A stretch of 64,000 nt of DNA from Moraxella sp. FZFQ2102. Its GTDB lineage: Bacteria; Pseudomonadota; Gammaproteobacteria; Pseudomonadales; Moraxellaceae. The stretch spans positions 496,001 to 560,000 of the forward strand of contig NZ_CP099960.1 in assembly GCF_024137865.1 (NCBI RefSeq). Reading direction: 5' to 3'. Numbering within the stretch: position 1 is the stretch's first letter; each line of letters begins with the position of its first letter. The notes under the pieces are model-generated. The model did no database searches and was not told the DNA's origin. It saw nothing but the letters and a program-made list of their open reading frames with translations. A program made the position numbers and the translations under genes. This document shows, piece by piece, positions 18,211 to 27,282 of this stretch.

Positions 18211-19016
18211 TGAGTATTGTACTGGTTTTTGCAGCCCTGAGCATGGGCTTGCTTGGCTCGCCGCACTGTCTTGGGATGTGTGGCGGTATCGTCGCGGCGT
18301 TTAGCTTATCGATGCAGAGCCAATCCCCTGCCAAAAAAGCCCTACTGATGGCAGGCTATCATCTGGGACGCTTGGGCAGCTATCTGATTTTAGGCGTTAT
18401 CGCATCACTACTGGGGCAAGAAATCCTATCGCCACTGATGGCAAATGGCAACTTCCCTAAATACCTGCTCGGTGGCGCGCTTGTTTTTGCTGCACTACTC
18501 ATGCTTGGCGTGCCAGTGCTTAATCGCTTAGAAAAAGCAGGCTTGGGGCTGTGGAATGCCCTAGCACCCATCCGCACCAAAGTGCTGCCAATGGATAATC
18601 TACCTAAGGCGGTAGCGGCAGGTTTATTATGGGGCTTTTTGCCTTGTGGCTTGGTCTATGGTGCGCTTGGTGTGGCATTGAGCCTGTCTGCCGATCAGCA
18701 GATTGGGCTTAGCGCGGCAGGTTTTATGGTGTTTTTTTGGCTAGGGACTTTGCCAATGCTGCTTGCTACAGGCTCGCTAATCCATTGGTTGCGCTCAAAG
18801 ATTGCCAATTTTCATCTACGCAAATTCAGCGGCGCAATTCTGCTGATCTCAGGGCTTGCGATTGCCTTTAGCTCGCCGATCATGCAAGCGATGCACGGCG
18901 GTCATGGCGGTCATAGCGATCATGGCACACACAGCACAACACATGCCAACCACGATACAATGGACCATAATTCGCACAGCGATCATAGTAATCATAGCGA
19001 ACATAGCCATCATTAA
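18210..19016 (+). CDS. TauE/SafE-like membrane protein with GxxHCxGMCG motif and His-rich tail
   Basis: 268 residues from ATG at 18210, overlapping the ccoS stop. About six or seven membrane helices. The N-terminal GSPHCLGMCGG (residues 16-26) and the mid-protein GFLPCGLVYG are the signature of the UreH-like TauE/SafE subgroup found beside cbb3 oxidase assembly genes and thought to handle metal, perhaps copper. The last 45 or so residues, after AMHGG, are extremely rich in His, with Asp, Ser, Asn and Thr (HGGHGGHSDHGTH onward), consistent with a metal-binding tail. The copper link is inference from the motif and neighbour. Confidence 0.8.
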   Translation: MSIVLVFAALSMGLLGSPHCLGMCGGIVAAFSLSMQSQSPAKKALLMAGYHLGRLGSYLILGVIASLLGQEILSPLMANGNFPKYLLGGALVFAALLMLGVPVLNRLEKAGLGLWNALAPIRTKVLPMDNLPKAVAAGLLWGFLPCGLVYGALGVALSLSADQQIGLSAAGFMVFFWLGTLPMLLATGSLIHWLRSKIANFHLRKFSGAILLISGLAIAFSSPIMQAMHGGHGGHSDHGTHSTTHANHDTMDHNSHSDHSNHSEHSHH

Positions 19017-19038
19017 TTGGTAAATGATTTTAAAATAA

Positions 19039-19075
19039 TACACCCCAAATCTGTATGGATCTGGGGTGTAATTTT
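19039..19075. terminator. Bidirectional terminator between TauE-like gene and lipoprotein cluster
   Basis: TACACCCCA / TGGGGTGTA arms, 14-nt centre that can extend the stem (AATC/GATC partly), followed by ATTTT on plus and ATTATTTT on minus. Confidence 0.75.
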
Positions 19076-19109
19076 AGGTCATTATGATGGTAAATTTAGT
19101 ATTTTCATA

Positions 19110-19622
19110 TTATCGTTTATCCGACATATCATATTTTTCGATACTGATTGTGCCAAGATCTGCTATGCCAACTGCCGATGCAAGACATTTAATATCTTCA
19201 GGGCTTTTATCTTCCATAAATCGATCAACAAGAAAATCTTCATAACGAGAGCTTTTCCCATTTGTATAGATAACGTCACCCATCTTAAAAGTAAACTGTT
19301 TTGGCGGTCTATCTTTATTGGCTATGGTTAGGGTTTTATCCCGTTCATTCCATTGGATGTCATCTTTTGGAAATTCAGGAAATCTAACAGCAAGCTTTCC
19401 ATACTGATTTAATAGATACAGACAACCATCTTGCCAATAAAATTCCCCTGATGTCGTAGGGATATATTACCCCTGCGTGATTGGATCCACCCAGTAATAC
19501 ATGATGTGTGTTTTAATGGGTTCTACTGCAGGCTGCTCTACCGTAGGCTGTTTTACTGGCTGTGCAGTTGAAACACAGCCAGTGATGGCTAGAGCTAGGA
19601 TGGGTGGGATAAGTTTTTTCAT
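19110..19622 (-). pseudogene. Fourth paralogous lipoprotein, interrupted by in-frame TAA
   Basis: Reading the minus strand from ATG at 19622 gives MKKLIPPILALAITGC (lipoprotein signal) and then the same domain as the three upstream genes: HIMYYWVDP, GEFYWQDGCLYLLNQYGK, FPEFPKDDIQWNE, FKMGDVIYTNG, DIKCLA and GTISIEKYDMSDK. Codon 52 (19467-19469) is TAA; after it the same frame stays open to the natural stop at 19110. The lesion is therefore a single nonsense change in an otherwise intact 170-codon gene, so it looks recent. The 3' end shares a 24-nt identical stretch with the second lipoprotein gene (19116-19139 and 20120-20143). Confidence 0.8.
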
Positions 19623-19644
19623 ATCAATCCTTGATGATAACTTA

Positions 19645-20112
19645 TTAATATTTATCTATGCTAAAAGTACCAACAAAAGCAATACCATCTTTTGACAAGC
19701 ACTTTCTATCAGTCTCATTGAAAGAATTTGCCAAAGCGGTGCTGTAGGCAATTCTGTGTCCATTGGTATTGATGCCATCACCCATCTTAAATTCAAACTC
19801 TTTGGTTAAATCATCAGCATTTCTCAATACCAAAACCTTCTCGGTTTCGTTCCATGAAACGCTATTTTCAGGTAATTTTGGAAACATGGCTGTTCTTTTA
19901 TAATCATCAGTTACCAAATAAATACACCCATCTTCCCATGCAAATCTACCAACAACTACCGCCGTAGCCTGCCCCATATGCACAGGATCAACATCATAAT
20001 ATAGGATGTTGGTTATGGCAGGTGCTTGTGTAATGGTTGGGATAGTTGGTTGTTTTGTTGTTGTACAGCCAACCATTGATAAAGTTAGCGCAAATAGCAA
20101 TGATTTTTTCAT
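19645..20112 (-). CDS. Paralogous lipoprotein 3 of protease-linked cluster
   Basis: 155 residues from ATG at 20112, which starts the signal MKKSLLFALTLSMVGC; upstream in-frame Met codons run back inside the previous gene and are unlikely. The mature domain (about 115 residues) has the cluster pattern: ILYYDVDP, GRFAWEDGCIYLV, FPKLPENSVSWNE, VLRNADD, FEFKMGDGI, NGHRIAY, DRKCLSKDG and VGTFSIDKY. Two conserved Cys (GCIYL and RKCL) may form a disulfide. No known family recognised. It begins one base after the stop of lipoprotein 2, so the cluster is one transcript. Function unknown. Confidence 0.8.
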   Translation of the reverse strand: MKKSLLFALTLSMVGCTTTKQPTIPTITQAPAITNILYYDVDPVHMGQATAVVVGRFAWEDGCIYLVTDDYKRTAMFPKLPENSVSWNETEKVLVLRNADDLTKEFEFKMGDGINTNGHRIAYSTALANSFNETDRKCLSKDGIAFVGTFSIDKY

Positions 20113-20113
20113 A

Positions 20114-20626
20114 TCACTGTTTATCCGACATATCATATTTTTCAATATCAATTGTGCCAATATGCACGACACCATCTTGATGAAGGATGCATTTGATATC
20201 ATCAGCTGTTTTGGTATGCCATGAGATATTTTTATAAGCATAATATTGACCGTTGGATACAATACCATCGCCCATTTTAAAGACAAATTGCTTAGGTTCT
20301 TTGTCTTTATTGGTTAATATCAATATTTTATTAACTTCATCCCATTGAACAGCTTCTTTAGGATACTCTGGAAACATTGCTGCATATTTACCGTATTGAT
20401 TGACCAAATACAAACAACCTTTTTGCCAATAAAATTGACCACGAATATCCATCAAATCCTGAGCTTGAGACTTAGGATCCACCCAATAATACATGATATG
20501 TGTTTTGACTGGTTTGGCTGTCGGTGCGACAGGCTGACTGGTTTGTTGCGATACTTGAGTGATCGGCTGCGTGGTTGCACAGCCAATGGTAAATAGTGCT
20601 AGAGTGAGTGTTAGGAGTTTTTTCAT
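20114..20626 (-). CDS. Paralogous lipoprotein 2 of protease-linked cluster
   Basis: 170 residues from ATG at 20626 (ATG at 20632 is also possible). Signal MKKLLTLTLALFTIGC, then a short Gln/Thr/Pro-rich linker. The mature domain reads HIMYYWVDP, GQFYWQKGCLYLVNQYGK, FPEYPKEAVQWDE, LTNKDKEPKQFVFKMGDG, DIKCILHQDGV and GTIDIEKYDMSDK. It is closest to the interrupted fourth copy, sharing the unusual YDMSDK end and nearly identical DNA there. Expected to be lipid-anchored in the envelope. Family not recognised; function unknown. Confidence 0.8.
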   Translation of the reverse strand: MKKLLTLTLALFTIGCATTQPITQVSQQTSQPVAPTAKPVKTHIMYYWVDPKSQAQDLMDIRGQFYWQKGCLYLVNQYGKYAAMFPEYPKEAVQWDEVNKILILTNKDKEPKQFVFKMGDGIVSNGQYYAYKNISWHTKTADDIKCILHQDGVVHIGTIDIEKYDMSDKQ

Positions 20627-20650
20627 AATCATCCTTGATAAGCTTAGATT

Positions 20651-21139
20651 TTAAAGTTTTTCAATACTAAGTGTGCCGATGTTTGCCATACCATCTGGTG
20701 ATAAGCACTTTCTATCCCGCTCATCCGTATTGGCAATTTTTTCTGCCGTATAAGCAGAATAATAACCATTGGTATAAATAACATCACCCATCTGAAATTC
20801 CACACTTTCAGATAAATTATTGGCGTTTTTTAGTGTCAAAGTGCGGCGCTGCTCATTCCACACAACGCTATCTTTGGGCAGTTCTGGAAATTGGGCAGTG
20901 AATTTCTTGCCATCTTGCAATAAGTAAATACAGCCGTTTTCCCAATAAAACTTACCTGCCACCACTCTGAGCATTTGCACAGGATTTTGTGGGTGCACCC
21001 AATAATATAAGAGCTGTGTTTTAATAGGTTCTGCTGTTAATTTCATCATTTCAGTTGATTGACTTACTTGAGCAATCTGCTGTGTGGACGCACAACCGAT
21101 GGTAAATAGTATTAATATGAGAGGTAAAAATTTTTTCAT
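20651..21139 (-). CDS. Paralogous lipoprotein 1 of protease-linked cluster
   Basis: 162 residues, starting 3 nt after the stop of the protease gene. Signal MKKFLPLILILFTIGC with lipobox TIGC. The mature domain has LLYYWVHP, GKFYWENGCIYLL, FPELPKDSVVWNE, LTLKNANN, FQMGDVIYTNG, DRKCLSPDGMA and GTLSIEKL, the pattern shared by all four tandem copies. Pairs of conserved aromatic and Cys residues suggest a small beta-rich, disulfide-stabilised domain (inference). Position directly behind a secreted protease suggests a partner, for example an inhibitor or a chaperone, but nothing proves it. Confidence 0.8.
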   Translation of the reverse strand: MKKFLPLILILFTIGCASTQQIAQVSQSTEMMKLTAEPIKTQLLYYWVHPQNPVQMLRVVAGKFYWENGCIYLLQDGKKFTAQFPELPKDSVVWNEQRRTLTLKNANNLSESVEFQMGDVIYTNGYYSAYTAEKIANTDERDRKCLSPDGMANIGTLSIEKL

Positions 21140-21142
21140 AAC

Positions 21143-22156
21143 TTAGCTCCCTAGCTTAAGCTGAAAACCTGCTTGAGCAATATAACGAATCGGCGTGACA
21201 GTTGTTGAATTACCAACGCCAGCACTAGCTAAACCATAAGCTTTACCACTAGCATCAAAGAAAGGTCCGCCACTATCTCCTTTTTGAACCTGCAGTGAAG
21301 AACCTGCCACATTTATGAATGTTGATGCACAAGCTCTATGATCGTTTCCTGATATGGTCGCATTGCAACCCCCACCACCAACATTAACAGCTGCCACCGT
21401 ACCACAGCTAAACCCAGTTGTTTGACCGATATGGCACAACTGCAATCTCCCAACATCACCGGCGGTATAGGCATTGCCTGTATTTACTACCCCTAAGCCT
21501 GTGATTTTCATATTGTCGCGATAAGTTTGATTAACACCCCGAGCTGATAAATATTGATATACTTCGCCCAACATTTTTCCATTATTTACAGGAACAAAAG
21601 ACACTTCATGATAGATGGACTTATCAGTGATCGGCGTACCTAGTGCGTATTTGGTGCCAAAGCGATTGACATAATGCGTAGGCGGTGGACTTGTGATACA
21701 ATGCGTCGCAGTAATAAAGCCATTACGCCCATTCATCGTGCCAATAAAGCCTGCCGTACAGCCTGATGTATTGGTAGCTGAATAAGCCAATGCACCACCG
21801 CCAACCACTTCATCGGTTAATGAAGTCTGTGTCATTGGCTGATCCAAAAATTCAATAATGGTATCCATACCTGATAGCTTGGCAAATTGCGTGCTGATAT
21901 TTTGTCTTTGGGTTGCATCAGGTTCATAAAACGCCAATGAAATGGCATCATGCTCAGGATTATAACCAATCATCTGTAAACTTGGATATTGGCGAGAGAT
22001 TCTACTGTATTGGTTGGTAATAATATTCTGAACAGATTTAAAGTTTCTTGGGTGATTGGCGATTACTTCGATCGGCAATCCATACTCTTTTGAAATTTCT
22101 GCTGCTAATTTGGTAATTTGATTTTGTGTATTACCTTTTTTACTGGTTCTAATCAC
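21143..22156 (-). pseudogene. Chymotrypsin-like serine protease, catalytic part (separated from its signal peptide by frameshift)
   Basis: 337 codons open from a GTG at 22156. The first 115 or so continue a propeptide (NQITKLAAEISKEYG onward); the rest is an S1-family domain of the bacterial alpha-lytic type, with the His motif GFITATHCI, several paired Cys, and the Ser motif VQKGDSGGPFFD. Where the catalytic Asp is expected I see YHEVSFVPV, so Asp may be replaced by Glu. As it stands the segment lacks a signal peptide, which is encoded in the adjoining frame (22153-22422). Removing one copy of the 17-bp repeat at 22141-22174 joins both into a 420-residue secreted preproenzyme. Four lipoprotein genes follow within a few bases. 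Confidence 0.85.
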
Positions 22157-22174
22157 CTACTGGTTCTAATCACC
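22141..22174. repeat. 17-bp perfect tandem duplication that frameshifts the protease
   Basis: TACTGGTTCTAATCACC occurs twice in direct succession (22141-22157, 22158-22174). Seventeen is not a multiple of three, so the second copy shifts the frame. With one copy the protein reads FKMVIRTSKKGNTQN without a break. Confidence 0.95.
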
Positions 22175-22422
22175 ATTTTAAAATCTTGTTCGTTTTTATA
22201 AAAAATACTGGCGATACTATCGCCAAATTCACGATTGATTTTGGTAACAATTTCGTCAGTCTGCGACATGATACGCAGGCGTTTTTGTGCTTCTTCGGTT
22301 GAAACATTGAACTCTTTGACATAACTTTCAACCGCAAGCGGATGAAGTTCAATATTTGAATTAGCAAATGCCGAACCACACAGCAAAGCAGATATCATAG
22401 AAAAGATGATGCGTTTTTTCAT
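22153..22422 (-). pseudogene. 5' part of the serine protease gene: signal peptide and start of propeptide
   Basis: 89 residues from ATG at 22422, preceded by a perfect AAGGAG ribosome site. MKKRIIFSMISALLCGSAFA is a Sec signal peptide; the following VSTEEAQKRLRIM and FGDSIASIFYKNEQDFKMVIR are typical of propeptides of alpha-lytic-type proteases. The frame then meets TGA inside the duplicated 17-mer. In its present form only an exported propeptide fragment would be made, unless slippage restores the frame. Confidence 0.8.
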
Positions 22423-22562
22423 AACTACTCCTTGTTTAGGTTTAGGCAATGTTCCAGTTGATATTTTTAGCTTATAACATATCTATGTATACTTCAAGTA
22501 ATCATTATTAAATCTTTTGTTAATTATTATTGCTGCTTACTTTAATTTCTAGTTATGAAAAC

Positions 22563-22599
22563 ACCCCAACCGCTACTTTATTAAGTATCGCATTGGGGT
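22563..22599 (-). terminator. Terminator after hisA
   Basis: ACCCCAA / TTGGGGT outer arms with an inner ACTT/AAGT stem; on the minus strand it is followed by GTTTT. Lies 30 nt after the hisA stop. Confidence 0.7.
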
Positions 22600-22628
22600 A
22601 TTTGGGATTTGGTGAATGTGATTAAGAA

Positions 22629-23360
22629 TCACGCATCCAACAACTTCTGTGCCACCGCCAAATCCAGCGTCCCTTCATAAATCGCACGCCCTGTGATGGC
22701 ACCGAGTAGATGCTCACTGTATGGCTTGAGTGCTTGGATGTCATCAAGATTGGTCACGCCACCTGATGCAATCACTGGCAGACCGCTATAGCGAGCCAGC
22801 TCCACCGTCTGCTCGATATTCACGCCCTGCATCATGCCATCTTTGGCGATGTCGGTATAGACGATGCTTGACACACCAGCATCAGCGAAGCGTTTGGCAA
22901 GCTCGGTCGCTTTGACATCAGTGACATTCGCCCAGCCATGTGTCGCCACCATACCATCTTTGGCATCGATACCGACGATGATATGCCCTGCAAACTCACG
23001 GCACGCTTCTTCGACAAACTCAGGCGCTTCGACCGCCTTAGTGCCGATGATGATATAGGTCAGCCCTGCGTCTAGATAATGCTCAATCGTACTAAGACTA
23101 CGCACACCGCCGCCCAGCTGAATCGGCAGCGTCGGATGCGCTTTGGCGATCTGAGTGACCACATCTTTATGCACAGGCACGCCATCAAACGCACCGTTCA
23201 AATCAACCAAATGCAGACGGCGCGCACCTTGTGCTACCCATTGACTCGCCATCGCGACAGGGTCATCGCTAAATACGGTATCATCTTCCATACGGCCTTG
23301 CTTAAGTCGCACACATTTTCCATCTTTTAGATCGATGGCAGGAATAATCAGCATAGACAT
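22629..23360 (-). CDS. hisA: HisA, ProFAR isomerase of histidine biosynthesis
   Basis: 243 residues from ATG at 23360 (ATG at 23366 and 23354 are alternatives; the family begins [12 protein letters not shown]). TIM barrel with both phosphate-binding repeats: QLGGGVRS in the first half and [12 protein letters not shown] in the second, plus catalytic Asp in PAIDLKDG and [10 protein letters not shown]. It catalyses the Amadori isomerisation of ProFAR to PRFAR. The other his genes are not adjacent in the window. A terminator follows, so it appears to be the end of its transcript or a single gene. Confidence 0.96.
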   Translation of the reverse strand: MSMLIIPAIDLKDGKCVRLKQGRMEDDTVFSDDPVAMASQWVAQGARRLHLVDLNGAFDGVPVHKDVVTQIAKAHPTLPIQLGGGVRSLSTIEHYLDAGLTYIIIGTKAVEAPEFVEEACREFAGHIIVGIDAKDGMVATHGWANVTDVKATELAKRFADAGVSSIVYTDIAKDGMMQGVNIEQTVELARYSGLPVIASGGVTNLDDIQALKPYSEHLLGAITGRAIYEGTLDLAVAQKLLDA

Positions 23361-23647
23361 GGTCAATCCTTAAATTTGACAACAAAACCTTGGCATTGTA
23401 ACCAATCTTGTAGCCAAATTCAACCAAGTATCAAGCATCTGGATGGGCTTTGTCGCCTTACTAGCCATCATCAAGCTTATCAAAGGGGTAAATTAATCAT
23501 TCAAACTTGGGTAAATCGCTGTGATTTGGTGATAAATTTTGGAGATTTTGGCAAAAATTCGGGGAAGAATTTCGCAAAATTTTGCAACTTATTATCAGAT
23601 AACCCTATAATTTTTCACCATTTTAGCGTATAATTGGTAGGTTAAGC
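23361..23647. other. AT-rich gap between divergent hisA and nqrA with candidate promoters
   Basis: No gene is convincing here. Two TATAAT sequences on the plus strand (23606-23611 and 23629-23634) could serve nqrA; the second would start RNA near 23641, just ahead of the structured element. Confidence 0.4.
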
Positions 23648-23760
23648 GTGTGAATTGTCATTTTGTAGCAACCATTGCGCAACATTTTTTACGCAATGGT
23701 TTTCATGTGATACATGACAAATTGCCGAAGAAATGGCGCACAAATTCACACTTTTGCTTT
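23648..23760 (+). promoter_or_regulatory. Multi-hairpin leader of the nqr operon
   Basis: Outer arms GTGTGAATT (23648-23656) and AATTCACAC (23743-23751) enclose a hairpin AACCATTGCG / CGCAATGGTT (23670-23701, followed by TTTT) and a small hairpin CATGT GAT ACATG (23704-23716). The outer stem is followed by TTTTGCTTTTT. Another hairpin, TGCCA TCAT TGGCA, lies at 23784-23797. The arrangement fits a folded 5' leader, attenuator or small RNA. No known riboswitch class was recognised. Confidence 0.5.
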
Positions 23761-23905
23761 TTCCCTTAGACAAAATCAGCGATTGCCATCATTGGCATGG
23801 CTTTGGATGTTTTTGGGAAATTTTTTGGTAGCCAGCCATTTTTGCGACGCCCTTTGTTGGTGTTGCCGTGCTGGTGTGTTTTGGTCTTAATTTAAGTATC
23901 CGCTT

Positions 23906-25258
23906 ATGATTACCATCAAAAAAGGCTTGGATTTGCCGATTACTGGCGAGCCATCCAAGCAAATTAGCGAACACACGCCATCAAAGGTTGCACTTGTCGG
24001 CTACGATTATGTCGGTATGCGCCCAACCATGCAGGTGAAAGAAGGCGATGTCGTTGTCAAAGGTCAGGTGCTGTTCGAAGACAAAAAGCGCGCAGGCGTA
24101 AAATATACCGCGCCTGTCAGTGGTACTGTCGTCGCCATCAATCGTGGCGAACGCCGTGTCTTTGAAAGTCTTGTCATCGCGTGTGATACTCACACCACCG
24201 ACGAAATCACCTTTAACGGCTATCGCCCTGAAGATTTGAGCTCATTGGATCGCGCAACTGTGGTTGAGCAGCTGGTGGCTTCTGGTGAATGGACTGCATT
24301 TCGCACGCGCCCATTTAGCCGCACCCCAGAGATCGACAGTGTGCCAGATGCCATCTTTGTCACTGCCACTGATACCAACCCATTGGCGGTCGATCCTGCA
24401 CTGGTCTTGTTCGAAGAGATCGCCGCGTTCAATGACGGCTTGGCAGTGCTATCGACTTTGAGCCCGAAGACTTTCGTCTGCCACGGTGATGTCGCTCCAG
24501 AAAAAGTGAGCAAAACCGCAGAAGGCAACGAAACCATCTATCAAGGCTTCACTGGTGTGCATCCAGCAGGGAATGCAGGCACGCACATTCATTTCTTGCG
24601 CCCAATCGGCCGCGGCACGACAGTTTGGACGATCAATTATCAAGATGTGATCGCCATCGGTAAACTATTTACCACAGGTCGCATCCACACCGAACGCCTG
24701 ATCAGCTTGGCAGGCCCTGTGGTTGCCAATCCACGCCTAGTGCGTACTACGCGCGGTGCGGATTTGACTGAACTGACCGCAGGTGAGCTTAACCATGAAG
24801 ACAGCCGTGTGATCTCAGGCTCGGTGCTGTCAGGTCGTAAGGCAGTTGGTGCGTTGGTATTCCTTGGTCGTTTCCACAACCAAGTCTCAGCCCTAGCTGA
24901 AGGTCGCGAACGCCCAACCATGCACTTTTTTACACTGGGTGCGAATCGCTTTTCAAAATTGCCAATCTATATCTCGCAATTTTTCAAAGGCAAAAAATAC
25001 GCTTTTACCACCAGCACCAACGGCTCACCGCGTGCGATGGTACCAGTCGGCTTGTACGAAACTGTCATGCCACAAGACTACCTACCAACTCAGCTACTGC
25101 GCGCGCTGATTGTCGAAGACATCATCAGTGCAGTGGATTTGGGTGCTTTGGAGCTTGATGAAGAAGATTTGGCATTGTGCACCTTTGTATCACCAGGTAA
25201 ATATGAATTTGGTGATATTTTGCGTGATAACTTGACCCGTATTGAGCAGGAAGGCTAA
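23906..25258 (+). CDS. nqrA: Na+-translocating NADH:quinone reductase subunit A
   Basis: 450 residues, standard NqrA length. Starts [16 protein letters not shown] and carries the family segment [15 protein letters not shown] and, near the end, [16 protein letters not shown]. NqrA is the peripheral cytoplasmic subunit of the Na+-pumping NADH dehydrogenase that faces quinone reduction. First gene of a complete nqrABCDEF operon; nqrB starts 2 nt after its stop. The ATG has no strong ribosome site, and a long structured leader precedes it, so expression may be controlled at the leader (inference). Confidence 0.97.
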   Translation: MITIKKGLDLPITGEPSKQISEHTPSKVALVGYDYVGMRPTMQVKEGDVVVKGQVLFEDKKRAGVKYTAPVSGTVVAINRGERRVFESLVIACDTHTTDEITFNGYRPEDLSSLDRATVVEQLVASGEWTAFRTRPFSRTPEIDSVPDAIFVTATDTNPLAVDPALVLFEEIAAFNDGLAVLSTLSPKTFVCHGDVAPEKVSKTAEGNETIYQGFTGVHPAGNAGTHIHFLRPIGRGTTVWTINYQDVIAIGKLFTTGRIHTERLISLAGPVVANPRLVRTTRGADLTELTAGELNHEDSRVISGSVLSGRKAVGALVFLGRFHNQVSALAEGRERPTMHFFTLGANRFSKLPIYISQFFKGKKYAFTTSTNGSPRAMVPVGLYETVMPQDYLPTQLLRALIVEDIISAVDLGALELDEEDLALCTFVSPGKYEFGDILRDNLTRIEQEG

Positions 25259-25260
25259 CC

Positions 25261-26490
25261 ATGAAGTTCATTCACAATATCTTTGACCGTATGGAGCCAT
25301 CTTTTGCAAAAGGCGGCAAGTACGAGAAATATTATGCTGTGTTTGAGATGTTTGACACCTTTTTCCGTCAGCCATCGTCTCAGACTTACAGCGCATCTCA
25401 TGTGCGTGACGGTATTGACCTGAAGCGCATCATGATCACCGTATGGCTATGTACTTTCCCTGTGATGTTCTGGGGTATGTACAATGTCGGCTTCCAAGCC
25501 CTAACCGCCATCCAATCTATGGGCATCACCCCAGAAGGCTGGCGCACCATCATCACCGACATGGCAGGCTATGATCCAAACAGCGTTTGGGCAAGCTTCG
25601 TTTATGGCGCGATGCAATTTTTGCCAATCTATGCCGTGACTTTCGTCGTTGGTATTATTTGGGAAATCATCTTCGCTGTGGTGCGCGGCCATGAAGTCAA
25701 TGAAGGCTTCTTCGTCACTTCTGTGCTATTTGCCCTATCACTACCACCTGATATCCCACTATGGCAAGTTGCCATCGGTATCACCTTTGGTGTGGTCGTT
25801 GCCAAAGAAGTGTTTGGCGGTACAGGCAAAAACTTCCTAAACCCTGCCCTAGCTGGCCGTGCTTTCTTGTACTTTGCTTATCCTGCTTATATGTCAGGTG
25901 ATGCGATTTGGACTGCGGTCGATGGCTTTAGTGGCGCAACCCCACTTGGTCTTGCGGCAATGGGCGTTACCCCTGAGCAGTTTGTCGATGCCTATGGCAA
26001 CACCATCACTTGGATGGATGCATTCCTTGGTAATATGCAAGGCTCAATCGGTGAAGTTTCTACTCTTGCTATCTTGATCGGTATGATCGGTCTATTGTGG
26101 ACGCGTATTGCATCATGGCGTGTGATTGCAGGTTCGGTTGTCGGTTTGGTGGTGACTGCATTCATCTTCAACCTAATCGGCGGCGAAAACCCAATGATGA
26201 GCCTACCTGCTCATTGGCATTTGGTCATCGGTGGCTTTATGTTTGGTGCGGTATTCATGGCAACTGACCCTGTGTCAGCGGCACACACCAACACAGGTCG
26301 CTGGTGCTATGGTCTATTAATCGGCTTTATGACGGTCGTCATCCGCGTGGTGAACCCAGCATTCCCAGAAGGCATCATGCTTGCCATTTTGTTTGCCAAC
26401 TTGTTCGCCCCACTGTTTGACTACTTCGTCACTCAAGCCAACATCAAACGCCAAACTGCACGGAGAGTAAGCCATGTCAGCCAAAAATAG
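25261..26490 (+). CDS. nqrB: Na+-translocating NADH:quinone reductase subunit B
   Basis: 409 residues, with about ten membrane helices. The covalent FMN site is the Thr in [12 protein letters not shown], and the family motif [19 protein letters not shown] is intact. NqrB forms the main membrane core and the likely Na+ path, taking electrons from NqrC and passing them to riboflavin and quinone. Its end overlaps nqrC by 17 nt, so the two are translationally coupled. Confidence 0.97.
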   Translation: MKFIHNIFDRMEPSFAKGGKYEKYYAVFEMFDTFFRQPSSQTYSASHVRDGIDLKRIMITVWLCTFPVMFWGMYNVGFQALTAIQSMGITPEGWRTIITDMAGYDPNSVWASFVYGAMQFLPIYAVTFVVGIIWEIIFAVVRGHEVNEGFFVTSVLFALSLPPDIPLWQVAIGITFGVVVAKEVFGGTGKNFLNPALAGRAFLYFAYPAYMSGDAIWTAVDGFSGATPLGLAAMGVTPEQFVDAYGNTITWMDAFLGNMQGSIGEVSTLAILIGMIGLLWTRIASWRVIAGSVVGLVVTAFIFNLIGGENPMMSLPAHWHLVIGGFMFGAVFMATDPVSAAHTNTGRWCYGLLIGFMTVVIRVVNPAFPEGIMLAILFANLFAPLFDYFVTQANIKRQTARRVSHVSQK

Positions 26491-27280
26491 TAATGCAAGC
26501 ACCATTGTCACAGCATTGGTACTGTGCTTGGTGTGCTCGGTGCTCGTGTCTGCGGTTGCTGTTGGTCTAAAATCAAAGCAACAAGACAATGCGCGCCTTG
26601 ATTTGAACAAAAACATCCTGATCGCTGCAGGTAAATTTGATCCAAATACCGACAAATCTGATGTCATCGCCGAACGATTTGCAAGCTTCGATGTGCGCTA
26701 TGTCAATCTTGAAACAGGTGATTTTGCTACCGATGAAGAGATTGCCGCTGCTGGTCTGGGTGATGTCAATAGCTATGACATCGCAAAAGCAGCGCGCACC
26801 CCTGAGCTATCTACCGCACTAGAAGTAGATACAGCAGGTATCGGCGGCAAGCCAAAATTTGGTAAAGTCTATCTATCAAAAGATGGCGCAGGTAATATCG
26901 AAGAGATCGTACTGCCAATTCACGGTGCAGGTCTGTGGGGTCAAATCTTTGGTCTATTAACCCTAGATAAAGATCTGAACACCATCAAAGGCGTGAACTT
27001 CTACCAACACAAAGAAACACCGGGTTTAGGCTCGCGCATCACTGATGAGCCATGGCGCGCCCTATGGGTAGATAAGAAGCTGTACAATGAAGATGGCTCA
27101 ATGAAAATGGCAGTCACCAAAGCAGGTACAGCCAAAGAAGGTCAAGTGGACGGTATCAGCGGTGCGACTTTGACCATTCGTGGTGTGAATAACTTGCTGC
27201 AATTTTGGCTAGGCAATGATGGCTACAAGCCATTTTTGGATAAGCTAAAAGCCAATGCTAGCACGAACCAAGGAGCATAA
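26474..27280 (+). CDS. nqrC: Na+-translocating NADH:quinone reductase subunit C
   Basis: 268 residues: one N-terminal membrane helix ([19 protein letters not shown]), then a periplasmic FMN-binding domain. The covalent FMN Thr lies in [13 protein letters not shown] near residue 235, and [11 protein letters not shown] is also conserved. NqrC relays electrons between the membrane iron centre of NqrD/E and the FMN of NqrB. Starts inside nqrB; nqrD follows 2 nt after its stop. Confidence 0.97.
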   Translation: MSAKNSNASTIVTALVLCLVCSVLVSAVAVGLKSKQQDNARLDLNKNILIAAGKFDPNTDKSDVIAERFASFDVRYVNLETGDFATDEEIAAAGLGDVNSYDIAKAARTPELSTALEVDTAGIGGKPKFGKVYLSKDGAGNIEEIVLPIHGAGLWGQIFGLLTLDKDLNTIKGVNFYQHKETPGLGSRITDEPWRALWVDKKLYNEDGSMKMAVTKAGTAKEGQVDGISGATLTIRGVNNLLQFWLGNDGYKPFLDKLKANASTNQGA

Positions 27281-27282
27281 TC

